NCBI RefSeq assembly: GCF_000499845.2
Contig: NW_027174143.1
Location: 1-64,000, forward strand
DNA: 64,000 bases
Source of the DNA: Phaseolus vulgaris
Lineage: Eukaryota; Streptophyta; Magnoliopsida; Fabales; Fabaceae
Reading direction: 5' to 3'
Part shown: piece after piece, positions 30,811-42,323 of the stretch
Layout: every line of letters starts with the position of its first letter
Numbering within the stretch: position 1 is the stretch's first letter
The notes under the pieces: generated by a model
Database searches by the model: none
What the model saw: the letters and a program-made list of their open reading frames with translations, nothing else
Told to the model about the DNA's origin: nothing
Made by a program: the position numbers and the translations under genes

Positions 30811-32735
30811 GTGGTAGCTAATGAACGTGCACCATTTTGAAGAAGATCTTTCTTATTTTTCAAGATTCACCCTACAATATGGTTCAAAAAGAGCCAAAAT
30901 AAACTATTTTAATCCCAACAATATGACACAAATATTTTATAACAAAAACTACATAAAAAATGCAAAATCCGATTTAATTTATTGTAATTGATTGTTAATT
31001 TTTTTTATTCAACTCTTAATAAAAAAAGTATACGACTTTTAAATGTATAATTTTTAAGTATATAAATTACGCTCCTAATAATTATACTAGAAAAAAAATT
31101 ACATTTAATAAGTTAAAAAATTATTATAGTTTAATTTTTTTAATATATTTAAACCTATTATTGTTGTAATTTTAATAAATATAATATAGTTTAAAAAATT
31201 TAAACATTTTAAACTTACAACAACATTTACAACAACAACATTTTGCTTTCATTTATCTACTTCTAGTTCTAATGTAATAACAATTACTTTAATGGTATAT
31301 ACTACAGATCTTCATTTAATGATTTTGTTTTTCATAAATTAAATGGCACTATTAGAAATAATTAAATAAAAATTAATTTTATAAAAAATAATTAGTTGTT
31401 ATATTGACTAAATTATATATTATTTTTTAAACTACAACAAATTTTGATATCTAAATTTGTGTCTAATTAGCTACCATTTATTTAGATTTTAAAGTTGGTA
31501 GCTAAAACTTTGATAGTTAGTTAAATACCAATTTAAAAATTATTTATCAGTAATAGAAACTAATTAAATCTCTAAAATAGTATCTAATATGGTATATATA
31601 ACAACTAATTATTTTTTGTCTCTAAAATTTATTTTTATTTAATAACTTTCATATAGTGTGTGTCAAATTTATTATATTTTAATGGCCACAATTAAATAAA
31701 GAATTTTTTTTTAGTCTTATTTATGTTTTTTATTTTATACATTTTAATTTTAATAATACAAAAGTAATATTATAATCACAAAAAAGTATAAAATAATTAT
31801 TTAAATAATACATTAATAAAGTAATGATTCAATACTATATATAATAGGTAATATTATGTTAATACAATAAAATTACAATTATTAATAATAAAATCAAAGT
31901 AAGAAAGTGTTAAGATATAAAAAAATATAGAATCATAAAAAAAAGATTATTAAATAGAAACTAATTTTAGAGACAAAAAATAATTAGTTGTTATATTGAC
32001 TAAATTAGATACTACTTTAGATACTACAAAATTATTGGTATCTAAATTTGTTTTTTATTGATTAATAGTTTCTAAATTTGCATCTAATTAGCTACTAAAG
32101 TTTTAGCTGCAATTATTTAGATTTTAAATTTAGTATCTAAAATCTTGGTAGCTAATTCGAATCATTAAACTGAAATTGTATAAGATAAGTACAAGTTCGG
32201 TACAATTTGGTATAGCTGAAATTTTACATAGCAAGTAAGAATTCAATTATATAGCATTATACAAATCATTTTGCACATGCACAATTTGAACATAATTATA
32301 GTTTTTCTACTAATTAAAATCGTACGCACCAAATACACTTTCTTCACAAATGTCATTTGCACATAATTTACTCATAATTTCTTTAAAATTTTTGAACTCT
32401 CCGTGTACACCCAATTATAAAATATAAAAAAAATTATTCATTTATAGTAATATGAAATTAAATTAAATCCTTCTAATAATTCACTTTTAATTTTATTTAT
32501 TTTTTATTGATAAAAAATATTCATAGTTTTGTATTTTTTTCATCCAATTCAATATTACCTCATAACTATTAATATGCTCTTTATCATTCTTATGAGTATG
32601 ATCTTAGTCCCTTTAAGGGAACAGGATGTATGGTTGAGTCCACCATGTTCCTTTCTCTATCTACAATGATATTCAAACACTTCATAACTACTAAAAAACA
32701 ACAACTGCTCAGGTGTATTTCTTTGGGCTCTAAAT
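30811..32735. other. AT-rich DEFL downstream sequence without a gene
   Basis: Starts GTGGTAGCTAATGAACGTGC. It contains the 1.3 kb missing from block I, with an internally repeated stretch built on TATCTAAATTTG and GATAGTTAGTTAAATA around 31440-32160. No gene seen. Confidence 0.6.
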
Positions 32736-33068
32736 ATGGAGGAAGATGACTTTTGTGTATGGGAAGAAAGTAAAGCTAATTACAATTTTGATGGCTTCCT
32801 CAAACAATTGTGGCAGGTTAAAGAATTTACCAATTCTTTGACAACTGCGTGGAGAGTCCTTTTGTATTTTTTTCATCCAGTTCAATATTACCTCATAACT
32901 ATTAATATGCTCTTTATCATTCTTATGAGTATGATCTTAGTCCCTTTATTAGAACATGATGCATGGTAGAGTCCACCATGTTCCTTTCTCTATCTATAAT
33001 CATATTCAGACACTTCATAACTACTCAAAAACAACAACTGCTCAGGTGTATTTCTTTGGGCTCTAAAT

Positions 33069-33650
33069 ATGGATGAAGATGACTTTTGTGTATGGGATGA
33101 AAGTAAAGCTAATTACAATTTTGATGGCTTCCTCAAACAGTTGTGGCAGGTTAAAGCATTTACCAATGCTTTGACTACTGCATGGAGAGTCCTTTTCGAT
33201 AAAATGCCAACTTGTATCAGCTTAAGTAGAAGAGGAGTGGTAGGTTGCTTCTCTGAATGTGGGTTATGCCAAACTTCAGAAGAGACTTATCAACACCTAT
33301 TCTTGGAATTCTTCGTGGCACAGGTGTGGTCTTTATGTCTTAGATGGATGGGAATTTTGAATGCCCAACATAAGGATTTGAAGTCTCACTTTGTTAACTT
33401 TCACCTGGTGCATTTCAGAACCAAGCAAATTCTGGTATGGAAAGGTTTGTGGTTGGGAATAGCGAGGGACGTGTGGGAACAAAGAAATATTGTTATCTTT
33501 AAGCAAGGGAAACCTAATGCGCAAGAAATCTTCCATCAGGCACAACCCAGATCCAGACTGTGGATGACAAACATGGTATGTGCTTTCAACTTTTCCTTCT
33601 TAGATTGGCTCTTAAATCTTGAACTTTGTCGAAAAAGTTACAGGTCATGA
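33069..33650 (+). pseudogene. LINE zf-RVT fragment, block II copy
   Basis: 193 codons, nearly identical to 15004-15582 (for example MDEDDFCVW start, C for F in VVGCFSECG). Like its partner it lacks the RT domain. The preceding 333-bp duplicate begins at 32736. The CGLCQTSEETYQHLF motif is kept. A 5'-truncated LINE remnant. Confidence 0.75.
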
Positions 33651-36600
33651 GCGGAAGTTCTATCACCTGTTAAGATTCTGTTCAACACAAGGGGAGTGGA
33701 GTTTTGTTCTGCCTTTACAATTTAGACTGTGAATAATCTCAATACTAAGGGTTAAGGGTGTATGGTAGTTTTTGTTGCTTTGTAGAGGTTGTATGGTAGC
33801 TTTGTTGATGATGTTGTTAGTTGGTAAGTTGGGACTGTTAGGATGGGATGTGGATGGAGAGGTTTTATCCTTGAATCCTCTGGTCTGTGTCTTTGCTTTC
33901 TTTACTTCCTTAAACCTACACTAGAAAACAAAGGGTGCGGTCTTAAGTAAATGGCAAAGAGCATCTGTTGGTAGGGTTTTCTCTATGGGGCCTAGTAAAT
34001 CTTTGTTCCGGTCTTGCGTGGAGCAGACAACATAAACTATGATGGTTTCTATTGTGGGGACCCTGGAGGCGTGCCGATGTTTTTGAGGAGGGGCATTGGT
34101 TATTTGGGATGCGTGTCCTACGGATCAATTACTAGGAAGCTAGTGTTATAACTAGTTTTGGAGGAGGTGCTTTCTGGTTTTAGTTGCCTTTTTTAAGCAT
34201 TGTACTTCTTTGTTCACAAAGTTCTCCCCTTGGTGGATGATCAATCATTAGTGGTCATCTCCTTCTAAGTTGGATCAAATGTTGTTTGTCTATAGGCGTT
34301 GGATATTTGGTTTTCTTCATATTATGACTAGACGGGAGCTCCTAATCTTTGGAAAATATGTTATCAGTTTTAGTGGTTTTTTTGTTTATACTATACAAGG
34401 GAGCCAATTTTGGTTGGTGAAGGTGTTGCTCATCCTGTTGCTAAGGCAGACTTTCTTTACGAATTAGAGGTGAATCAAAGTATGTGCAGATTCATCCTCA
34501 AGTTCCTTATGCTTTGTCTGCTGAAAGATTCTTATTCTTTGGTTTTGGTAGTCTTCGTGCAGATGAAGGATTTGATGACGAATATATCTAACCAAGGGTA
34601 CCGTAAAATGTATAGATTAGGATCTTAGAAGCCGTGAGCTTTGTCCAAAACGCCAACTCTTGCCTGTAAGCATAAGTGTTGGTCTCCCTATTGGATGTTG
34701 CAGATCCAACCTAAGTGTAACCAGGGTAATATTGCTAAGCACAGGTTTTGTGCAGCTTTTTATGCTTGCTGTCAAAAATGTTTTTTGTACAACATTTTTG
34801 CATAATTTGGCAGCAACATTGGCAACTTTGTTTCTCTTTCTGCCAGTGTTTTGTAGTTTTTTCTGCCTCTGACTTTTTTTGCGAATGTTGGTTCTTGTAT
34901 AAGGGTTGAGACACTCCTAAAGTGTCCCTCTTAATTTATTTTATTCTTTGTCGATAAAAAAAATATTTGGACACTTCATTTGATGAGTTTAATTAATTTT
35001 AAATTATGCTATAACGATTTTGTTTCCTATCCAAATGTTTATATATTTTTAATCACTATCCAGATGTTTTCTTGGTCTTATATTTTTAGCATCTGCAATA
35101 GTTTAGTTGATTCGAGTCATGCAGATTATCGCAAACCATGATAAGAAAATGAAGTTATTTTTTAAAATAAACATAATTTATTTTCTTTTATGATTGCTAT
35201 TGTAGTTTGTAGGTTATATAAATTAAATGACTTTAGGAAATCGTTTTTAGGTTTTATAAGGGTTAGACCACTATGGAAGTGGCCCATATTTATTTATTTT
35301 TTCTTGTCGATAAAAAACAACTTTGTTAATAAAGCCAGTTTTCTATGTAAGTAACGCAAGTCCCTCTAGCTGTACATATCACAATGCTTCTTATATTCCT
35401 AAAAAGAAATTAAATAAAAATAATGAAAGATAACTTTTTTTTATCAGTACGAAGTAATAAAATTAAATAGACTCACTTTAGTGGTGGTTCAACCCTTATA
35501 TAGAGTAGTGAGTTCAAAGAGTATCTTTCTATATACATATCAAACCACAATATAACTTGAGGGGAGCTCCTAATCTTTGGCAAAGATGTTATCTTTTGTG
35601 GTTTATACTCTAAAAGGGAGCCAATTTTGGTTGGTGTATGTGTTGGTCACCCCGTCCCTAAGGCAAACTTTCTTAACGAATTAGAGGTGAATCAAATTAT
35701 GTGCAGATTCATCCTCAAGTTCCTTATGCTTTGTCTGTTGGAAGATGCTTATTCATTAGTTTTGGTAGTTTTAGTGCAGATGAAGGATTTGATGACAAAT
35801 ATATTTATCCAAGGGTACCTTAAAATGTATAGATTGGAACCTCGGAAGCAGTGAGTATTATCCAAAACGCCAACTCTTGCCTGTAAGTAGAAGTGTTGGC
35901 CTCCATTTTGGATGTTGCAGACCCAACCTAAGTGCAATCAGGGTTATATTGCTAAGCACACGGGTTTGTGCAGGTTTTTATCCCTGCTGTCAAAAATGTT
36001 TTTTGTACATTTTTTTTTTAATAATTTGGCAGCAACATTGGCAACTTTGTTTTTCTTTCTGCCTGTGTTTTGTATTTTTGACTGCCTCTGGCTTTTTTTT
36101 GTGAAAGGTGGTTCTTGTATAAGGGTTGAGACACTCTTAAAGTGTCACTCTTAATTTATTTTATTCTTTGTTGATAAAAAAAATATTTGGACACTTCATT
36201 TGATGAGTTTTATTAATTTTAAATTATGTTATAAACATTTTTTTCCTATCGAGATGTTTAATTATTTTTAATCACTATCCAGATGTTTTCATGGTCTTAT
36301 ATTTTTTAGCATGTGTAATAATTTAGTTAATTCGATTCATACATATTATCTTAAACCATGATAGGAAAATCAAGTTTTTTTTTAAAAAATAATTATAATT
36401 TATTTTCTTTCATGATTGTTATTGTAGTTTGTAAGTTATATAGATTAAATGACTTTAGTAACTCGTTTTTAAGATTTATATAAATAATTAACGTTTGAAA
36501 TTGATCATTTTTGTTAGGTTGAATTAATTGTTAGGCGTTCAGGATGGTGTATAAAGGTTGGACCACTCTGGAAGTGACCCATATTTATTTATTTTTTCTT

Positions 36601-36858
36601 GTCGATAAAAAAAACTTATGTTAATAAAGCTAGTTTTTTTTGCAGGTAACACATGTCCCTTTAGCGATATATATCACAATGCTTCTTTTAATTCCTAAAA
36701 AGCAATTAAATAAAAAAATATAGAAATATGACTTTTTTTATCAGTAAGAAGTAATAAAATTAAATAGACCCACTTCAGGGGTGGTTCAACCCTTATAGAG
36801 AGTAGAGACTTCAAAGACTATCTTTCTATATACATATCAAACCACAATATAACTTGTT
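33651..36858 (+). repeat. LINE 3' tails and AT-rich sequence, block II copy
   Basis: Partner of 15583-18625: LINE 3' untranslated sequence to about 34970, then a second partial copy (about 35560-36185), with TCTTTGTCGATAAAAA-type tails. No coding sequence; small frames in it have no domain. Confidence 0.55.
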
Positions 36859-37543
36859 ACTGTCTACACAACACTACCAACTAAATTAGAAATAGAAATA
36901 TCAAGGTTCAACCACAACTCTTCTACCCTTGTTGTCATTCTTCTCATCATTTTATTCTCTAATAAACTCAATTTTCAAGATTCAAGGAATACATTATGAT
37001 TTAACCAATACATTGATGAATGGAAATCAAAATTTTATTCAAATAAAAAATTATTACTCTATTTTATTTTCAAAATATTTTTAAAAAGATAAATCTGAGA
37101 AATTAAAACATTTATTAAATTAATGTGATTTTTTAAATATTAATAAGTGAAATATTTAATTTTGAAAAAAAAATTATTGATGAATCATGGTATAAAATTA
37201 TATTGGTTGATTGAAAAATAATAATTATGATTATAATAATATTAAATTTATTAAAAATAGATTCTTTCTTATTGTGATTTTAAAATATAAAAATGTGATG
37301 CGAATATGGTTATAAACAGTTTGTATTACTATTTTTGATTTAATTTGTTTCTAAAATAAAGGGTAATTGATATGAGTACATTGAAGATTGTATTAATATG
37401 GTTATCAACAACAATAATTTTCCATTATATATATGAATAGTTTTTAGAAGAATTTTAATACACAGAAAATAATTGCTCTTTTTTTCTTCTCTTATTGTTT
37501 GAGTTTGGTATTGGGTGAGATATAGTGATAGAATAAAATAAAG

Positions 37544-38049
37544 ATGGCAATAGCATCAAAAACATGTTTACCACTCCTTGCTTGCATTCTGGTCATCGTT
37601 TTATTCTTAGGTAAATTGAGTTTCATTATCGGAGAAACTAAGAAAGTTTGGTTATACTTTTTGTTGTTATAAGTTGCATGCATTAACCATTTTAGATTTA
37701 GTTAAAAGTATATGTGTTGTTGCATGCATGTATTAATGATGAATGTATGTGATTATGGTAGATATTGTGTTAGAATAATGTATAATTGGTGTGTGAAGAT
37801 ATAGGTGGAGCAGAATCAACGATGAAGGAGACTGATGTGAAGGATTTAGGTGAATGGATGAGCAGAAAAGATATAAAAGAAAAGGATGTGTATTGTTGTT
37901 TTGACAACCGTGTAAGAAGTTGCAACCCAGGAACACAGGATGACAAACATTGTAATTCTCTTTGTCTAAACCATCCACTCAGAAAAGGTGGTCGTTGCAA
38001 AGTCTTTGGCCATAAAAATCCAAGACACTTTTGCCATTGTTTCTGTTAA
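37544..38049 (+). CDS. DEFL gene 3, two exons, sixth cysteine lost
   Basis: Exon 1 (37544-37610) encodes the same 22-residue signal peptide as gene 1. Exon 2 starts at 37799 or 37805 and ends at the TAA at 38047-38049, giving 105 or 103 residues. In place of PCGKGG it reads PLRKGG, so nine cysteines remain; it also has CCFDN for CCSDN. Splice signals and promoter region match gene 1. The odd cysteine count would leave one partner unpaired, so the product may be misfolded or altered. I call it a coding gene of doubtful function. Confidence 0.7.
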
Positions 38050-38097
38050 ATCCATGCAACATATCAGATCAGATAATGATGAAGATTCTAAATCTCC

Positions 38098-38139
<42 letters not shown>

Positions 38140-39585
38140 ACTTTATTTTCATTTATATAAATCAGTCACAAAATGTATAATTTTCATTAATGTATAATTT
38201 ATTTGAAATGAATTTTCTATATTAAATTATAATTTTACACTCTGAATTTTTTTAAAGGGAATTTTGTGAGAGTGGTAGCTAATGAACGTTCACTATTTTG
38301 AAGAAGATCTTTCCTATTTTTAAAGATTCACCCTACAATATGGTGCAAAAAGAACCAAAATAAACTATTTTAGCCCCCATAATATTAGACAAATATTTTA
38401 TAAAAAAAAACTATATAAAAAAGTCAAAATCCGATTTAATTTATTGTAATTGATTGTTAATTTTTTTTATTCAACTCTTAATAAAAAAAGTATACGACTT
38501 TTAAATGTATAAGTTTTAAGTATATAAATTATGCTCCCAATAATTTTACTAGAAAAAAATCACATTTAATAAGTTAAAAAATTATTATAGTTTATTTTTT
38601 TAATATATTTATATCTATTATTGTTTCAATTTTAATAAATATAATATAGTTTACAAAATTTAAACATTTTAAACTTACAACAACAACATTTACAACAACA
38701 TTTTGTTTTCATTTATTTACATCTAGTTCTAATGTAATAACACTTATTATAATGGTATATACTAAAGATCTTCATCTAATGATTTTGTTTTTCATAAAAC
38801 AAGTGGCACGGTTAGAAATAATTAAATAGAAATTAATTTATCGAAAAAATAATTAGTTGTTATATTGTCTAAATTATATATTATTTTAGAAACTAAAAAA
38901 GTTATTAATATTTAAATTTGTATCTAATTAGCTACCAGTTATTTAGATTATGAGGTTGGTAGTTAAAACTTTTATAGTTACTTAAATATCAATTTAAAAA
39001 TTATTTATCAGTAATAGAAACTAATTAAATCTCTAAAATAGTATCTAATATGGTACATATAACAACTAACTACTTTTTATCCCTAAAATTTATTTTTATT
39101 TAATAATTTTCATATAGTGTATGTCAAATTTATTATACACACAGTTATATTTTTTCTACTTATTAAAATCGTAAGGACCAAATAAACTTTCTTCACAAAT
39201 GTCATATGCACAAAATTTAGTTAGAATTTGTATCTGTCATATACTATTTTTTGAAATTTTCAAAAATCATGAATATGATTAAAGATTTGTTTAAAAAAAT
39301 TTGAACTCTCCATGTACACCAAATTCTAAAATAAAATAAAATAATTTATCCATTTAACGTAATATGAAATTAAATTACATACATCTAATACTCCACTTTT
39401 AATTTTATTTATTTTTTATTGATAAAAGATATTCATACCTTTGTATTTTTTTCATTCATTTCAATATTACTTCATAACTATTAATATGCTCTTTATCTTT
39501 CTTATGAGTATGATCTTAGTCCATTTATGGGAACAGGATGCATTATTGAGTCCACCATGTTCCTTTCTCTATGTGCAATCATATT
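38050..39585. other. AT-rich downstream region of DEFL gene 3
   Basis: A TA microsatellite of about 35-40 bases near 38098-38137, then DEFL downstream sequence from 38271, ending at AATCATATT just before the LTR of element G. No gene seen. Confidence 0.65.
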
Positions 39586-40116
39586 TGATAGAGATCAAGC
39601 TCAAGTGGACATGGAGGCCAATCAACAAGATCAAGAAGAGGTAGAGGCGCAAATGGAGGACGCCCATGGAGGTCAAAGCCCACCTCAAAGGCTTACAAGA
39701 AGCATGTTCAAAGCTTTAGGAGCTATTTTCTCTTTTAGTAATTTTTTTGGTTGAAGGTGCTTAGAGGGAAACATTAGAAACCTCTATTGTTATAGCATCT
39801 TTTAGTCTTTAGTTAGGAGCTTTAGGAGGGGGAGGGGTGTTAGTAGATAGGTGTAGAAGTAAATTAGGAGGTGCCAAAGTGAGAGAAGGGATCACACCTT
39901 CCTCATGTCTTGTTTAGGCGCCGATTATAGCTTCTTTTAGGAGGGAATTTTGAATTCTCTTAGTTTGATTTTCAGCACCTTTAGGCTATAAATATAGGTG
40001 CTCTCCTTGTACATTTCAGATTTGAATTTTAATTAGAGAAACTATACTCAAAATTTGAGAGAGCATTGGAGAGCTTTTGAGCCTTCTTCTCTAGTGTTAT
40101 CTTGAAGGATCCATGG
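39586..40116 (+). repeat. 5' LTR of element G, first half
   Basis: Starts TGATAGAGATCAAGC at target AATCATATT; TATA-like CTATAAATATAGG near 39985. The first ~170 bases are an open frame (DQAQVDMEANQQDQEEVEAQ, then PPQRLTRSMFKALG) that is in register with gag-pol of this family across the polypurine tract. It is interrupted at CATGG by element F. Confidence 0.75.
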
Positions 40117-41118
40117 TGATGAGAGTCAAGTAAAGGAGGTTTTTATTAATGAAGGAAGAGGCAATTCACCATCACGCTTGAAGTTCTTCCTTCTAGTCTT
40201 CTCAAAATTAAAAGAAGACATAAAATAAAAGAGAGGCCCAAGCCCAAAGCCCAAGCCCAAACCCAAGTCCATCCTATGAAGGGCAAGGCCAAGTATTAAA
40301 TAATAAAGAATATTGTTGAAGGTGCTTAGAGGGAAACATTAGAAACCTCTATTGTTAAAGTATCTTTTAGTCTTTAGTTAGGAGTCTTAGGGGGTGTGTG
40401 TTAGTAGATAGGTGTAGGAGTAGAAAAGGAGGTGCCAAAGTGAAGGAAGAGGTCACACCTTCCTCATGCATTGTTTTAGGCGCCAATTCTAGAAGCTTTT
40501 AGGAGGGAGTTTTTGAATTTGTGTAGCTTGCATTTCAGCACCTTAGGCTATAAATAGAGGTGCTCCCTTTGTAAAATTCAGATTGGAATTTATCTAAAGA
40601 AACTATACTCAAAATTGAAGTGAGCATTGGAGAGCTTTTGAGCCTTCTTCTCTAGTCTTATCTTGAAGGATCCATGGTGTCCTCAAGTGGCGGCAGCACA
40701 CTCATCTAGGAGCAACCACACTTCTAGTGGCGTGATCATTCATCATTCATCCATCTTCATGAGCAATTCTCTTTTCCTTCCTTTCTTCTTTGTTAATTCC
40801 ATGTCTTAGCTTGTTCCTTGTTGTTTTTGGTTCGGCATTTTCAGATTTAATTTGTGTAGCTTCGGTTCTTTTATGTTCCTCGCTGTTTTTCATCTTTTTC
40901 TCTTCTTTTTCCAGCTTTTGTTCGGTTCAATTTACTTTCCAGCTTTCAAATTCAGTTTGCTTAGCTTTTGTGCCTTTTTGTTCGGTTCAATTTGACAATA
41001 ATTGGATCTTCTATATGAGTTTGTGATTTGGCACTAGATTTGGTGAGTTCTTGTTCATAGAACCTTGATCCATTTCTATGATAAAGTGCCTAGCTCTTAA
41101 CCAACTCAAGATGATTCC
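40117..41118 (+). repeat. 5' LTR of element F, first part
   Basis: TGATGAGAGTCAAGTAAAGG start, TATA box CTATAAATAGAGG at 40548-40560. The remaining 46 bases of the LTR lie after element D (53565-53610), where the last bases read CATCC instead of CATCA. Confidence 0.8.
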
Positions 41119-41914
41119 TGTACCGCCCTGGTAGTTGGGAGTGATGACGTGGCATCCTGCTACAGTATAGGCGTGTTGACAAGGCGCCAGGTTGGCAGAA
41201 GGGAAGGAAGTCGGGGGGCTCGCGTAGTCGCCAGTTGTCAAGTTGGCGTGTTCCGATCTCCAGCTTACTAGAATCGGCGATCACCGGGTTAAAGATGAAG
41301 TCGCCAGATGTAGATTCAGGCGACCTAGTCATTGGAGATCGCCAGAGCAAGCACATCGCCGAAGATGAAGGAGAAGCAGATTACGAAGGCGGCCGGCAAG
41401 ACCACAGGGAAGGTGTATGAAGGCCCCTAACTCGCCAGTTCCAGTAGAGATCGCACTCCCAAGTTAGCTATGCACTGGGCAGTACCATGCATAAGTAACT
41501 TAGCCAAAATGAGAGTAGAAGCAGCGCCAAGTCAAGGAGCCTCCAGATGATGGCACGTGTACAGTTGGATGCGAGCCACGTGTCCAAGTCTGTAACTGCC
41601 AGGAGAGAGAAACTTACCAGGTATATAAGAGTTCTTAACGAACTTTCTGAGGTACGCACATTCAGTTTATACTCTTTACGCTTGCGAGTTGTAGAGCAGA
41701 CTGTGAGAGAGGATTTGCACGGTTCTTGTTCTCTTCATATTTGGCGATACCGTCACTGACTTGAGCGTTGGAGTGCGATCGGCCGCAGCGGCGCCGCTCT
41801 GTTTCTTTGCAGGTTCTTGAGGTGGATCTCGAAGAGGAACGGAGGTTCGAAGCGATGCGCACGTCGATCCTTTGACGAGGCAGTTTCCAGCGTTCCGGTC
41901 AACAGGCGGGATCA
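41119..41914 (+). repeat. 5' LTR of element D, 796 bp
   Basis: TGTACCGCCCTGG to GGGATCA. The promoter region has two CACGTG G-boxes (41554-41559 and 41577-41582) upstream of a TATA box (TATATAAG, 41622-41629). The shared LTR motif (CTGACTTGAGCGTTGGAG) is at 41756-41773, in the transcribed leader about 135 bases after the TATA box. The primer site TCAGGCGCCCACCGTG follows at 41915. Confidence 0.95.
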
Positions 41915-42323
41915 TCAGGCGCCCACCGTGAGGCCGTGTAAAACGTGCTCCCATCCACAGCGTGAGTTGTTGGAAGTTTTCGAAGTTTTCTGCGTGGTTG
42001 TGTGCTGGTGCAACCATCGTTCGCTGTTTGCTTGAGTTTCGTTCGGTGAATTTGCGTTTTGTACCGTTCGTTTGGCTTTTCGATCGGCGGAAGTGAGGTT
42101 TCCTGCTGTTTACACGTAATCTGTTTGGTGGAAGTTCGAGTTCTTTCGCTCGTTTGGTTGTCCGCGGGGAAGCGGTGGTTTCTGGTGAAGTTGTGGTTTT
42201 CTTTGAAGGCTTACGGTGTTCTTGAGTTTTCTTGCGCAGTTTCACACTGTTTTCTCCGGTTGATCGCTGATTCGATCGTGGTTGAAGTGTTGTTCGCTGC
42301 ATTCCTGTGATTCGCTGAAGTTC

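Larger units (their letters stand above)
29166..36858. repeat. Duplicated block II, first part (partner 12378-18625)
   Basis: Same order and orientation as block I, without element C: its uninterrupted target AATATAACTTGTTACTG is seen at about 36847-36863. It contains an extra ~1.3 kb (31390-32690) compared with block I, and about 180 bases of extra LINE-flanking sequence near 36290-36560. Confidence 0.85.

Noticed and set aside
42282..42323. Upstream extension of the D gag-pol start
   Set aside because: The codon at 42282 is TTG, not ATG; the ATG at 42324 matches the start of the homologous gag in element A.
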